A stretch of 51,875 bases of DNA from IMG/VR virus record IMGVR_UViG_3300042444_000068, positions 1 through 51,875 of that record. One strand, written 5' to 3'. The translations under genes were made by a program, and so were the position numbers. Under the pieces are notes generated by a model that saw only the letters and a program-made list of their open reading frames with translations, had not been told where the DNA came from and did no database searches. Below, in pieces: positions 29,754-39,015 of this stretch. Every line of letters starts with the position of its first letter. The first letter of the stretch is position 1. The stretch is from a virus.

Positions 29754-32338
29754 TGGCTATCATTAGATATACGAAAGATGCTACAATTAGATATGCCTAT
29801 CTAAATATATTCCCTGACCAGTTTAAGACGGACAAGGAAAAGCAAGACGAAAGTTGGATAAAGAACACCATGGACTACTTTGCAAACAAGGCTTACGCTG
29901 AGTATGTAAAGAACCGTGACACCTTTGTCAAAAACTACGATTTAATAAAAGGCATCTTGAGGATGGAAGACTTCTATCAAGAGCCTACAGTGAAGAGCTT
30001 TACAGATATGATGACAGCTGATCTTCAGCTTCCTGCATATGTAAAGATGTATTCCATCATGACCACTCCTGTGAATGAGTTGGTTGGTGAGATTAGCAAA
30101 CGCCCTGATACATTCAGGGTGAAGGCATTTGATGATGACAGTAAATCTGAAGAGCTTGAGTTTAAGACACAAATCCTTCAGCAGTATGTTCTAGGAAAAG
30201 CAAAAGAGCAAATCCTAGCAAATGCTGCCATGCAAGGGGAAGAGTTGTCTGACGAAGAGGTTCAAGAAATGACTATGGATGAAGTGCAAGACACTTTGGA
30301 TAGTTATACATCTGTAGCTGAGAAATGGGCTAATCACGTTTTAACATGTCAAAAAGCTGAATTCAATCTTAAGGAAAAAAGTGAAGATGCATTTCGCGAT
30401 ATGCTAATTTCTGGGAGAGAGTTCTATCACATATATGAAGACAACTCTAAGCTTGGTTTTAACATCGAAGTGGCTAACCCAAAAAACACTTGGTTTCTTA
30501 CAACTCCTGATAGAAAGTATATTTCTGACCCTACTGGTAGAGCACAGGGTGCTTATGCCGCTGGTACAGTACAAGTTATGGAACTTTCAGAAATCATTGA
30601 AAGTATTCCTGATCTCACCAAAGAGGAGATTGATCACTTACGTTCATCTCTTCAAGATTATGGATTAATCAATGTACGTGAATCTAACCTAGGTAATCCT
30701 AATGCTATTCCTGGTATTGACTCAGTACAATATGATACATTTGACCCTCTTGTTCTTCAGACACGTATGATTATTGAATCAGAGATGAAGGAGAACAATG
30801 ACGGACTAAAAGACTTCTTAGGACTTACATCTAATGTGTCTTCATTTGGATACAAGTATGTTGTTGTTCGTTGCTATTGGTTAAGTAAGAAGAAGATTGG
30901 TAAACTCATTTATATAGATGAGCTTGGTAATGAACAGTCTGTTCTTGTGGATGAAAGTTACAAGAGTGGAACCATGCCAACACAACAATCATTAGAATGG
31001 GGATGGATTAACCAGTGGTATCAGGGTACAAAGATTGGACCTGACATCTATCACGTTAAACCTTATAAGCTTCTCAACTATTGTCCTATCATTGGTACAA
31101 CTTTTGAGGTGAAGAATACAGAGTCTAAGTCTCTGGTAGATTTGATGAAGCCTTTCCAGGTGTTATACAACGTATGTATGAACCAGCTTTACAAACTCCT
31201 TGAGAAGGAAGTGGGTAAGGTGTATTTGACATCCATCAGACACATTCCTATTCCTAAGGATGGTGATGCTCAAGATGCATTAGACATCTGGGAAATGGAG
31301 GCAAGGAATAGAGGGGTTATGTTTATTGACGATTCTCCTGAGAACCTGAAGAGTCCTTCTAGCTTCAACCAATTTAGAGATATTGACCTCACGCGTACAC
31401 AGGAGATACAATCTCGTTACACGTTAGCACAACAGCTTAAGAATGAGTGTTGGGAGCTTGTGGGTATGAGTAGACAGCGTATGGGATCTGTGTCAGCTAG
31501 TGAGAGTGCTACAGGTGTAAACACAGCTGTGTCTCAGTCTTATTCTCAAACAGAACCATGGTTTGTTGCACATGAATATGTAATGGGTCAGCTCTATCAA
31601 GCAATCATTGATGCTGCTCTATACGTAGAATCTAAGAAGCCTCAGTCTACACTCAGCTACATCACTAGCGAGGGTGAATCAGCATTTGTATCTGTAAATG
31701 GTACAGACTTAAGATTCCGTGACTTGAAGGTATTCTTGACAAATCGTCCTGAAGATACACAAATGTTTAACGAGCTTCGTCAATTGGCTCAGCCTTTGAT
31801 GCAGAATGGTGGAAGCTTGTACGATGTAATTGAGCTTTACAGCACTAAGTCTATGAGAGCTATGAAGAAAGTGTTCAAAGATCTGCGTGATAAACAGCAG
31901 GCCATGGAACAACAGAAGCTCCAGATTCAGCAACAGCAAGTTGAGCAACAGGGTCAAATTGCCCAGGCTCAGCTTCAACAAGCTCAAGTACAGAAAGAAC
32001 AAGATATTGCTAATGATAATTATCAGAATGAGCTTGATCGCATCAATAAGAAAGAGATTGCCCTGATTGCTGCTGAAGCAAAGAACATGGGTCCTCTTTC
32101 TGACGTGGATAAAACTGGAACTCCTGACGTATTGGAAATCAGCAAGTTAAACGCAGAACAAGAAAGAACGACTAAAGACTATCAGGCAAAGATGGCTGAC
32201 CTTAGTACCAAGAATAGACTAGCTGCTGAGAAGATTGCTCTTGAAAGAGAGAAGTTACAAGTGGATCGTGAGAATCAGAGAAACGACTTAGCAATCGCTA
32301 GAGAAAATGCTAAGGGACGCTCTAAAAAACCTGAATAA
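29753..32338 (+). CDS. Portal protein
   Basis: 861 residues, large for portals but normal for crAss-like phages. The last 200 residues are Gln-rich and helical (KQQAMEQQKLQIQQQQVEQQ), typical of the coiled C-terminal barrel, and ends strongly basic. The middle has portal-like WYQGTKIGPDIYHV and long helices. It forms the vertex through which DNA enters. Identification rests on the position after TerL, length and helix layout. Confidence 0.8.
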   Translation: MAIIRYTKDATIRYAYLNIFPDQFKTDKEKQDESWIKNTMDYFANKAYAEYVKNRDTFVKNYDLIKGILRMEDFYQEPTVKSFTDMMTADLQLPAYVKMYSIMTTPVNELVGEISKRPDTFRVKAFDDDSKSEELEFKTQILQQYVLGKAKEQILANAAMQGEELSDEEVQEMTMDEVQDTLDSYTSVAEKWANHVLTCQKAEFNLKEKSEDAFRDMLISGREFYHIYEDNSKLGFNIEVANPKNTWFLTTPDRKYISDPTGRAQGAYAAGTVQVMELSEIIESIPDLTKEEIDHLRSSLQDYGLINVRESNLGNPNAIPGIDSVQYDTFDPLVLQTRMIIESEMKENNDGLKDFLGLTSNVSSFGYKYVVVRCYWLSKKKIGKLIYIDELGNEQSVLVDESYKSGTMPTQQSLEWGWINQWYQGTKIGPDIYHVKPYKLLNYCPIIGTTFEVKNTESKSLVDLMKPFQVLYNVCMNQLYKLLEKEVGKVYLTSIRHIPIPKDGDAQDALDIWEMEARNRGVMFIDDSPENLKSPSSFNQFRDIDLTRTQEIQSRYTLAQQLKNECWELVGMSRQRMGSVSASESATGVNTAVSQSYSQTEPWFVAHEYVMGQLYQAIIDAALYVESKKPQSTLSYITSEGESAFVSVNGTDLRFRDLKVFLTNRPEDTQMFNELRQLAQPLMQNGGSLYDVIELYSTKSMRAMKKVFKDLRDKQQAMEQQKLQIQQQQVEQQGQIAQAQLQQAQVQKEQDIANDNYQNELDRINKKEIALIAAEAKNMGPLSDVDKTGTPDVLEISKLNAEQERTTKDYQAKMADLSTKNRLAAEKIALEREKLQVDRENQRNDLAIARENAKGRSKKPE

Positions 32339-32868
32339 TGTTTGATAGGCTAATTGACTTAATAACTGGCTGGTTTGAACAGCTGCTTCCCTTCTTTATC
32401 GTTAGAGATTTTGAGGAAGCAGTTGTTCTACGCTTTGGTAAATTCCACAAGGTAGTTAAACCTGGCTTTCATTGGCGCATCCCATTTGTGGATGATCCTA
32501 TGGAACAGCATGTTGTAGTTACAACATTGAGCCTATCCCCACAGAGTCTTTACACTAAAGACAAACAGAACATTGTTGTGAAGGGGTTGATCAAATACAA
32601 AATAGCTGATATTCAGACATTTATATTAGAAGTGTATGATGCTCAGGATGCTATATCAGATATGACACAATACATTATCAAGAACATCATCATGGACAAA
32701 ACCTTAGATGAGTGTATAGATACTGAGATTGATAACATCCTCACGAAGAAAGCTAGAGTGGAGGCAAGAAAGTGGGGTGTTGAAATCCAACAAGTTACAC
32801 TCACTGACATAGCTCCAATGCGTTCATACAGGATAATAAACGACACGGTGATAAACAAACTTGATTAG
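32338..32868 (+). CDS. SPFH/stomatin-like protein
   Basis: 176 residues. A hydrophobic N-terminus (ITGWFEQLLPFFIV), then EEAVVLRFGKFHKVVKPGFHW and RIPFVDDP: the opening of SPFH (band 7, prohibitin/stomatin/HflK) domains. LSLSPQSLYTKDKQNIVVKGLIKYKI matches the central strands, and VEARKWGVEIQQVTLTDIAP matches the end of the domain. Cellular SPFH proteins organise membrane assemblies or act with FtsH. Finding it between portal and scaffold is unusual. The start overlaps the portal stop by one base. Confidence 0.75.
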   Translation: MFDRLIDLITGWFEQLLPFFIVRDFEEAVVLRFGKFHKVVKPGFHWRIPFVDDPMEQHVVVTTLSLSPQSLYTKDKQNIVVKGLIKYKIADIQTFILEVYDAQDAISDMTQYIIKNIIMDKTLDECIDTEIDNILTKKARVEARKWGVEIQQVTLTDIAPMRSYRIINDTVINKLD

Positions 32869-32989
32869 AGTAAATTAGATTAATGCTATATTATATACGA
32901 AAATGGTGTATATAGATGCATAACTCTTTGCTATTCAACAATCTCTGACTATTTTTACAAGCGTATAAACCAATTTAAACAAACTACAT
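32869..32989 (+). other. Intergenic region before scaffold gene
   Basis: 121 AT-rich bases. No promoter with both elements; TAACTCTTTG near 32928 is a poor match. The last 12 bases with the ATG, AAACTACATATG, are identical to those before the 36,032 gene. Confidence 0.5.
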
Positions 32990-34276
32990 ATGGCTGAAAA
33001 CCTAGATACCCCGTCATTCGGTAACTTTAGTATTGAAAATACTATGGAGATGGGACCTGGAAGTACAGAACTTCTCAATGATCTTATGTCTCCTGAGACA
33101 TCAACAGGTAACCCTGATGATATTCAGAAGATCGTAAAAACTGCTGAACCTCCTACTCCAGATCCAAAACCCGATGTTCCAAAAGGAAAAGAAGTTGTTC
33201 CTAAAGCAGATGGTGAAGAATTCACTGGTCAAGATCTCATATCAAGCTTCCTTGGTGATAACACTCAAGAAGATGAAGATGAAGAAGAGGCTGATCCTCA
33301 ACCAGTTAAGAAGAAAGCTCCAGCAACTGAAGCTAAACCTGCTGAAGAAAATAGTAACGAAGAAGGAGAGGGAGAAGGAGAAGAGCAAGTGAGTCAATTC
33401 ACAGCTTTATCTCGTGACCTTTTCAAACTCGGTGTTTTCTCAAAGGATGATGATGATGAAGAAGATATAAGCATATCCACCCCTGAAGAGTTCTTAGAAC
33501 GCTTCCAAAGTGAAAAGAAAAAGGGAGCTGTTGAGATGGTGCAAAACTTCATTGGTCAGTTTGGCGAGGATTATCAACAAGCGTTTGAGGCTGTATTTGT
33601 AAAAGGTGTTAACCCCAAAGATTACTTTGGTGCATATAATAATGTGATGAGCTTCTCTGAAATGGATCTTTCACAAGAGAACAATCAAGTGTCAGTAATC
33701 AAACAAGCATTAGCTGACCAAGGTTTTGAGCCTGAAGACATTGATACAGAAGTTGAAAGACTCAAAAACTATGGTGATCTTGAGAGCGTAGCTACAAAAC
33801 ATCACAAAGTGTTGGTTAAGAAGGAAGCCCAGAAACTTGCCCAAATGGAGCAAAAGGCTGAGGTGGAACTCCAACAAAAACAAGCAATTAAAAACCAATA
33901 CATCCAGAATGTTCAGGGAGTCCTTCAAGACAAACTGAAATCTAAGGAATTTGATGGAATCCCCATCAACCCCAAGTTGGCAAACGAACTACAAGACTTC
34001 CTGCTGGTAGATAAATACAAGACAGCAAGCGGTGAGACACTCACTGATTTCGACAAAACCATCTTGGAATTGAAGAGACCTGAGAACCATGCAACAAAGG
34101 TGAAAGTTGCCCTCCTGCTTAAAATCCTAGAAAAAGATCCTACACTATCTACCATCCAAAGAACAGGCGTTTCAAAGAAATCGAACGAACTGTTTGGGGA
34201 AGTAGCTAGACAAGTGACTAAAACTAAGGCATCTAGCAGTGGTCAACCAGCCAAACAAAATTCATGGTTCATTTAA
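32990..34276 (+). CDS. Acidic scaffold-like capsid assembly protein
   Basis: 428 residues. A low-complexity acidic, Pro-rich middle (residues 65-130), another acidic stretch near 150-160, then a long helical region with a coiled coil near 285-330 (LAQMEQKAEVELQQKQAIKN). It lies just before the major capsid gene, and the composition is that of phage scaffolds. The N-terminal section may bind the portal. Preceded by AAACTACATATG, the same 12 bases as the gene after the capsid. Confidence 0.7.
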   Translation: MAENLDTPSFGNFSIENTMEMGPGSTELLNDLMSPETSTGNPDDIQKIVKTAEPPTPDPKPDVPKGKEVVPKADGEEFTGQDLISSFLGDNTQEDEDEEEADPQPVKKKAPATEAKPAEENSNEEGEGEGEEQVSQFTALSRDLFKLGVFSKDDDDEEDISISTPEEFLERFQSEKKKGAVEMVQNFIGQFGEDYQQAFEAVFVKGVNPKDYFGAYNNVMSFSEMDLSQENNQVSVIKQALADQGFEPEDIDTEVERLKNYGDLESVATKHHKVLVKKEAQKLAQMEQKAEVELQQKQAIKNQYIQNVQGVLQDKLKSKEFDGIPINPKLANELQDFLLVDKYKTASGETLTDFDKTILELKRPENHATKVKVALLLKILEKDPTLSTIQRTGVSKKSNELFGEVARQVTKTKASSSGQPAKQNSWFI

Positions 34277-34302
34277 ATTTTAATAAATAAAAGGATAACA
34301 AA

Positions 34303-35856
34303 ATGGCAATTCAAACAATCCCAGGTCTAACTGGCTTCACGTATGCTCGTGTCGCATCAATGGACAAGCGTGCTGTGGGTAAGCTAACTGACGCTAACCA
34401 CCTGGAGAGCTTTCACTCAACCGAGCCTGCTGATTACGATAAGAAAATCATCAGCCTCTACACACAGAGCTCTCTTTACAGCAATGACTTCCTTGACATG
34501 ATCAACAAAAGCACGCCTTATTACATTGATAATAATAGCGATGCTTGGAAATGGCAAGTAGCTGTTCCCTACAAATTCCCTAAGATTATCGACATCCCTG
34601 CTTCTACAGCTGAGCTGAGCAAGCCTGGTATCGATGGTCAAGAGTTCCAATTGGTAATTGACACAAACGAGTTCTCTAAGAACGCAATCGTTTCTGTTGG
34701 TACTCGTCAATATGGTCCTCGTTTTTACGTTATTAAGGATCCAGTTCCTTGGAACATGGGCTTCCTTTACAGCTTCACACTTGTTACAGACAATCCAACT
34801 GTAGACTTCGTAAGCCCAACCTTCTTACAGGTAGGTATCGAACTTGAGTTGGTTGATGCTGCAATTGGTGAATTCGATCAAGACTTATTGGGTCTTCCTC
34901 GTTTGGGTGAGCAAATCACTATGTTTGAATCTTTAGGTTCTGCATATGGTTTCGAGCACAAAATCACTGAGTGGGCTGATGACAAAATGATGCGTGACTC
35001 TGCAGGTCGTCCTTTAGACATCCTTGTATATGCACCTCAGCGTCGTAACCAACTTCCTTTAACTCGTAACGATGTTAAATGGGAGCCATTTATTGAGTTC
35101 TGGATGCGTAAGTCTATGCTTGAATTAAAAGTTAAGCGTATGATTTGGTCTCGTCCTGGTACTGTTAAGACTAACGGTAGCAAGCAAGAACTTAAGCGTA
35201 CATCTGCTGGTGTTTATCACAGAATGCGTAACAACGGTAACTTAGTTCAATACAACCGTGGAGAATTCACTGCAAACTTGATTCGTTCTGTGTTTGGTGA
35301 TTTATTCTACAGACGTGTGGATGTTAAAGACCGTCGTGTTAAAATGTACACTAATGAGGCTGGATTTGACGTATTCCAACAAGCTTTAAAGACAGACGCT
35401 TTAAACAGTGGCTTGACTTTCATGGCTGATTCTGGAAACCGTTACATGCAGGGTGAAGGCCAGCATATCACTTACAACTTTGCATTCGATGCAATGGTTA
35501 CTCGTGAAACTGGTCGTGTTGAGTTAATTCACTTGAAAGAACTTGACCTTCCTCAAACTAACCTTGAATTTGGTCAGAACAAGAAGAGCACACCTGTATT
35601 CATGGTGTTCGACGTATCTCCTATGTCTGATGGTTCATTGGTTAACAACATCCGTGAAGTACGTATGAAGGGTGCACCTTCTATGACTTGGGGTTATATC
35701 GATGGAACTCGCCACCACTTAGGCTTTGCTAAGTCTCAGGGTATGAGCTCTGCGAACAAATTCCCAGGATACGAAATCTGGATGAAAGACCGTTGTGATG
35801 TATTCATTGAAGACTTGTCTCGTACAGTTCTTATTGAAGAAATCCCACAATTCTAA
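34303..35856 (+). CDS. Major capsid protein
   Basis: 517 residues, soluble, with a mixed beta/alpha pattern expected of an HK97-type shell: the N-terminal arm, a long helix (EFWMRKSMLELKVKRMIW), and a C-terminal A-domain. Position after the scaffold, length, and the very regular (AAC, GGT, CGT) codon use support it as the most abundant virion protein. The start has AAAGGA 8 bases upstream, the only clear Shine-Dalgarno-like site among the virion genes. A structured non-coding segment follows. Confidence 0.8.
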   Translation: MAIQTIPGLTGFTYARVASMDKRAVGKLTDANHLESFHSTEPADYDKKIISLYTQSSLYSNDFLDMINKSTPYYIDNNSDAWKWQVAVPYKFPKIIDIPASTAELSKPGIDGQEFQLVIDTNEFSKNAIVSVGTRQYGPRFYVIKDPVPWNMGFLYSFTLVTDNPTVDFVSPTFLQVGIELELVDAAIGEFDQDLLGLPRLGEQITMFESLGSAYGFEHKITEWADDKMMRDSAGRPLDILVYAPQRRNQLPLTRNDVKWEPFIEFWMRKSMLELKVKRMIWSRPGTVKTNGSKQELKRTSAGVYHRMRNNGNLVQYNRGEFTANLIRSVFGDLFYRRVDVKDRRVKMYTNEAGFDVFQQALKTDALNSGLTFMADSGNRYMQGEGQHITYNFAFDAMVTRETGRVELIHLKELDLPQTNLEFGQNKKSTPVFMVFDVSPMSDGSLVNNIREVRMKGAPSMTWGYIDGTRHHLGFAKSQGMSSANKFPGYEIWMKDRCDVFIEDLSRTVLIEEIPQF

Positions 35857-36031
35857 GGAACCATTCTAAGGATAAAATCCTTAGACCCCTTATATCGAGA
35901 AGAGATTGCCCCCCACATCCCCGTGGGGGAGCTCTTCTCACTTACAGAGTGGTTGGACTGGGGTGTCTCCCAATCGCTATCCCTTCGGTGGGAATCACTC
36001 TGCAAAATAAACCAAATAAAATAAACTACAT
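35857..36031 (+). other. Non-coding region after capsid gene
   Basis: 175 bases with no gene. It contains three strong structures in a row (see the ncRNA entry), then an A/T-rich leader to the next gene. Confidence 0.7.
35865..36001 (+). ncRNA. Structured RNA element, three hairpin units
   Basis: Unit 1: TCTAAGGAT / ATCCTTAGA with an AAA loop (35865-35885). Unit 2: GAGAAGAG / CTCTTCTC outer stem around CCCCCAC / GTGGGGG (35897-35939). Unit 3: outer stem AGAGTGGTT / AATCACTCT (35946-36001) enclosing TGGG/CCCA (35959-35972) and TCCC/GGGA (35980-35993), a three-way junction. No T run follows any unit, so it is not a plain terminator; it could be a processing or stability element or a small RNA. 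Confidence 0.5.
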
Positions 36032-37000
36032 ATGGGTAAGTTAGGTAAAATCTCAACTATTAAGAAGGAGTATAATAACTCACAACTTCAAACAATGCAA
36101 GGCGGTCTTTCACTTAAAGGCCTAACACGTATTCCTGGTACAGGGGTATTTAAGTATCCTTACAAGGAATTGGATGGACAGTACAGAACAGGACTTGATC
36201 CTAATGCTAGTTACATCCGCAGAATCTCTGATCCTCTTGAGAAAGAACTAGAGACTGAGCGTGTTACAGTTCTTAGAGACAAATTACAATCTGCATTGGG
36301 AGATGTTGACTTAGGTCCTCGTTCTAGTTTCTGGAACTATGGATTGTCTACATCAACAAGTGATACGCTGCATGTTCAGCCTGTAAAACTTCTAGATAGT
36401 GATAACTTCTTTGATCTTAACATTCCTTTTCAGGAATTAGCGTTTTCATGGCTCCGTGTTCATCCTACAATTGCAAGCTCATATCAAGCTTGGGAGCGTG
36501 GTGAATATCCTGCTGAAACTCAGTTCTACGTAGCTGATGATGAAATCGAGAATGCTGTTCTCTTCAAGAAGAAGCAAATGATTAACAAAGCTATTGTTAA
36601 GTTTGACAGCATGACTCCTGAAAGAAAAAGAAAAGTGGCACGTTTGTTGGGACTACCTGTAACTGATGATACTAAAGAGGAAGCAGTTTACAATCTTGTA
36701 GACAATGTTCTCAAACAAACCGAATTTAAAAACGGTAAGTATCAAGGGTTAAATCCTGTTGAAGTGTTCACTCGCTTCGCAGACATGAAGGATAACTTAC
36801 TCCATATCAAAGACTTAGTGAAACAATCTCTTCTTCACTCAATATATAGATCTAAACCTAACGGTAAAATTTATGAAGGTGAGTTTGAAATAGCTAAGGA
36901 TGAAGATGATTTAATTAAATTGCTTGTTGATGATGATAATCAAGACTTGCTCTTGACTCTCGAAGCTAAGCTAAAAACTAAGAAATTGGCTGCAGTATGA
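36032..37000 (+). CDS. Virion protein downstream of capsid, 322 aa
   Basis: Soluble. The N-terminal half is polar with PYKELDGQYRTGLDPNASYI; the C-terminal half is helical (ERKRKVARLLGLPVTDDTKEE) with an acidic end. Position suggests a head-tail connector or minor capsid protein of crAss-like type; no family is certain. It overlaps the next gene by 4 bases. Confidence 0.65.
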   Translation: MGKLGKISTIKKEYNNSQLQTMQGGLSLKGLTRIPGTGVFKYPYKELDGQYRTGLDPNASYIRRISDPLEKELETERVTVLRDKLQSALGDVDLGPRSSFWNYGLSTSTSDTLHVQPVKLLDSDNFFDLNIPFQELAFSWLRVHPTIASSYQAWERGEYPAETQFYVADDEIENAVLFKKKQMINKAIVKFDSMTPERKRKVARLLGLPVTDDTKEEAVYNLVDNVLKQTEFKNGKYQGLNPVEVFTRFADMKDNLLHIKDLVKQSLLHSIYRSKPNGKIYEGEFEIAKDEDDLIKLLVDDDNQDLLLTLEAKLKTKKLAAV

Positions 37001-37728
37001 TACCAGTAGATAGTTTATTATATAAGATAGACCAAAAACTAAATAAACTATCAACTAATATACACCAGCAAATTAACTTGGAAGATAAAATTCTGGCTCT
37101 CAATGAGGCCCAGATTAAGCTGATAAAACAAAAGGTTGATGGTTTTAGTGTGGTAAGTGGAATGGGACTCGATGCTTTTAAAAAGCGTTATGAGGACCTC
37201 CAAAGCTTGGTCATAACATATAACCATCAACCTCTTGACCTCACTATTAAGAACGCTGAACTAAATCAATGGTTTGCTGATCTACACCTGCTTGTTCCTA
37301 AGTACATGTTCTATTTAGATGCATATGTACTGGCTGACAAAGGGGTGTGTAAGGATAGAAAGATCTGGATTAACAGAGACTTAGCCAAACATGGTGACCT
37401 TCAGTTCATTCTGAACAATACACATTATAGGCCGTCTTTTGAATATCAAGAGACTTTCAACTTCCTCTCGACAGACGAAATATCCATCTTCACAGATGGT
37501 ACGTTCACTCCGAGTAAGATATATATGTCTTACATGCGCTATCCTGTATACATTAACAAACAAGGATATATCATGTTAGATGGCCAACCATCAGTTGACC
37601 AAGACTGCGAACTTGAACTCTATCTAGAGGATGAGTTGTTAGACTTAACAGTACAAAACCTAGCAATGTACACAGAGAACGCTGCTGCTGTTCAAAGTGC
37701 ACAGTTCAGGATACAGACAAACGAATAA
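36997..37728 (+). CDS. Virion protein, 243 aa
   Basis: A helical N-terminus with a coiled-coil pattern (KIDQKLNKLSTNIHQQIN), then a globular region with YMFYLDAYVLADKGVC and a beta-rich end. It is coupled to the previous gene by a 4-base overlap. A connector role is inferred from position only. Confidence 0.65.
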   Translation: MIPVDSLLYKIDQKLNKLSTNIHQQINLEDKILALNEAQIKLIKQKVDGFSVVSGMGLDAFKKRYEDLQSLVITYNHQPLDLTIKNAELNQWFADLHLLVPKYMFYLDAYVLADKGVCKDRKIWINRDLAKHGDLQFILNNTHYRPSFEYQETFNFLSTDEISIFTDGTFTPSKIYMSYMRYPVYINKQGYIMLDGQPSVDQDCELELYLEDELLDLTVQNLAMYTENAAAVQSAQFRIQTNE

Positions 37729-37756
37729 ATTTTTCAATCACCTAAAATAAAGCAAA

Positions 37757-38929
37757 ATGGCTGATTTTTCATTAACTACGCTTTTCGTAGTTCCAGTAGG
37801 GCAAACTGCGCTCCCTAGTTCTGGATCTACGCAAAACTTGACAGCTGGACAGTTTGGTATTTTTAAATCCGACTACACTCTAGCTACAGCTGCAAACATT
37901 GCAGCGTCTCCCTATTTTTACATTGCGCAGGGCCGTACAAACACTTATCTGCAAGGCTCTAAGCGTTCAGATAAAATTAAAGGCTGTCCTTCAGGATCTG
38001 GTTGTAACAGCAATGTAACTGAGTGGTACAAAGTGGACGGTTGTCCTACTCCTCTCACTCAAATTACAGACGTTGTTAACTGGAACGCACAGTGTGGTGA
38101 CATTATCACTGTAACACTTCGTGCTCACTCTAGCTACCTTGACACATTGTACTTCAACGGTTTTACTCGTTCAGTAACTGTAAACGCACCTTGTTGTGAT
38201 TGCGGTGGTGATCCTTGTACTAGCGTTAATGTACCTGCTTTGATCGATGATGTGATTTATCACTTCAATCTTCAAGCTCCTGGTAACAACCCTGACAACA
38301 TCACTTTCTCTGACTTCTATCAGTTCCAGAGAATTGGTAACGACCAAAACGCTTTCTTGCGTATCACTGGTAAGCCTCTTACCAAATATGGTCAGCCTTG
38401 TGATGTGGCAGCATTTCCTTTCGAGTATGACAGAATGTGGTTCCGTACATTCGTATTTAGCGGACCTGCAACCACAGCTGACTTCATTGTAGCTGATCCT
38501 TGTAACACTGTTGCTGATCCTGTTGTAGTACAGCGTTCTTCTTACGCTTCTGGTACTTCTGCAGAGATTGCACAATTAGAGAAAAACTTCTACAGCTACC
38601 AAGCTGGTTACTTGAAGCATCTCTACAGGATGAACGGTTACAATGAGAACTTTGAAAGCTGGGTGAGTGATGGTACTACATATACCACTTACTACATCAA
38701 GTTTAATGAGTTCGACAAGTCTGCTTATCAGTGGGGCGATTATATCTATGAAGACAGCACTGTAATCATTGCTCTTCAAAAGGATAGCGCTATGGAAACC
38801 GCTGTAGAAGCAGTTCTTGTGGCAGGTCTTGGTGCAGTTGTTGCTCAGAATGGTGCGTGTGTAACGACCACTTCTACTACAACCACTGTATGGCCTTCTA
38901 CTACTACAACATCAACCTTGATTCCGTAA
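37757..38929 (+). CDS. Cys-rich virion protein with Thr-rich tail, 390 aa
   Basis: Begins MADFSLTTLFVVPVGQTALP; has clusters of Cys (GCPSGSGCNSN near 75, CCDCGGDPC near 147), a mainly beta core, and a final 25-residue stretch almost entirely of Thr and Ser with two Pro. Codon use is as regular as in the capsid gene, suggesting an abundant structural protein, such as a capsid decoration or head fibre. A terminator hairpin follows at 38,960. Start preceded by AAAGCA-AA. Confidence 0.65.
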   Translation: MADFSLTTLFVVPVGQTALPSSGSTQNLTAGQFGIFKSDYTLATAANIAASPYFYIAQGRTNTYLQGSKRSDKIKGCPSGSGCNSNVTEWYKVDGCPTPLTQITDVVNWNAQCGDIITVTLRAHSSYLDTLYFNGFTRSVTVNAPCCDCGGDPCTSVNVPALIDDVIYHFNLQAPGNNPDNITFSDFYQFQRIGNDQNAFLRITGKPLTKYGQPCDVAAFPFEYDRMWFRTFVFSGPATTADFIVADPCNTVADPVVVQRSSYASGTSAEIAQLEKNFYSYQAGYLKHLYRMNGYNENFESWVSDGTTYTTYYIKFNEFDKSAYQWGDYIYEDSTVIIALQKDSAMETAVEAVLVAGLGAVVAQNGACVTTTSTTTTVWPSTTTTSTLIP

Positions 38930-38959
38930 TAGTAGGCAAGTAACATAGATTATATAACC

Positions 38960-39000
38960 TAAGCCAGAGGTGAGAGGATACTACTCAATCCTCTGGCTTA
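38960..39000 (+). terminator. Hairpin after Cys-rich virion gene
   Basis: 11-base perfect stem TAAGCCAGAGG / CCTCTGGCTTA with a 19-base loop that itself folds (TGAG/CTCA). TTTATTT follows. It may attenuate transcription into the fibre genes. Confidence 0.7.
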
Positions 39001-39015
39001 TTTATTTAAAGCAAC

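Noticed and set aside
32928-32937. TAACTCTTTG before the scaffold gene
   Set aside because: Wrong spacing inside the -7 element and no -33 TTTG.
35946-36001. tRNA-like cloverleaf after the capsid gene
   Set aside because: No T-arm GTTCRA motif, anticodon arm or acceptor end; it is only a three-way junction.
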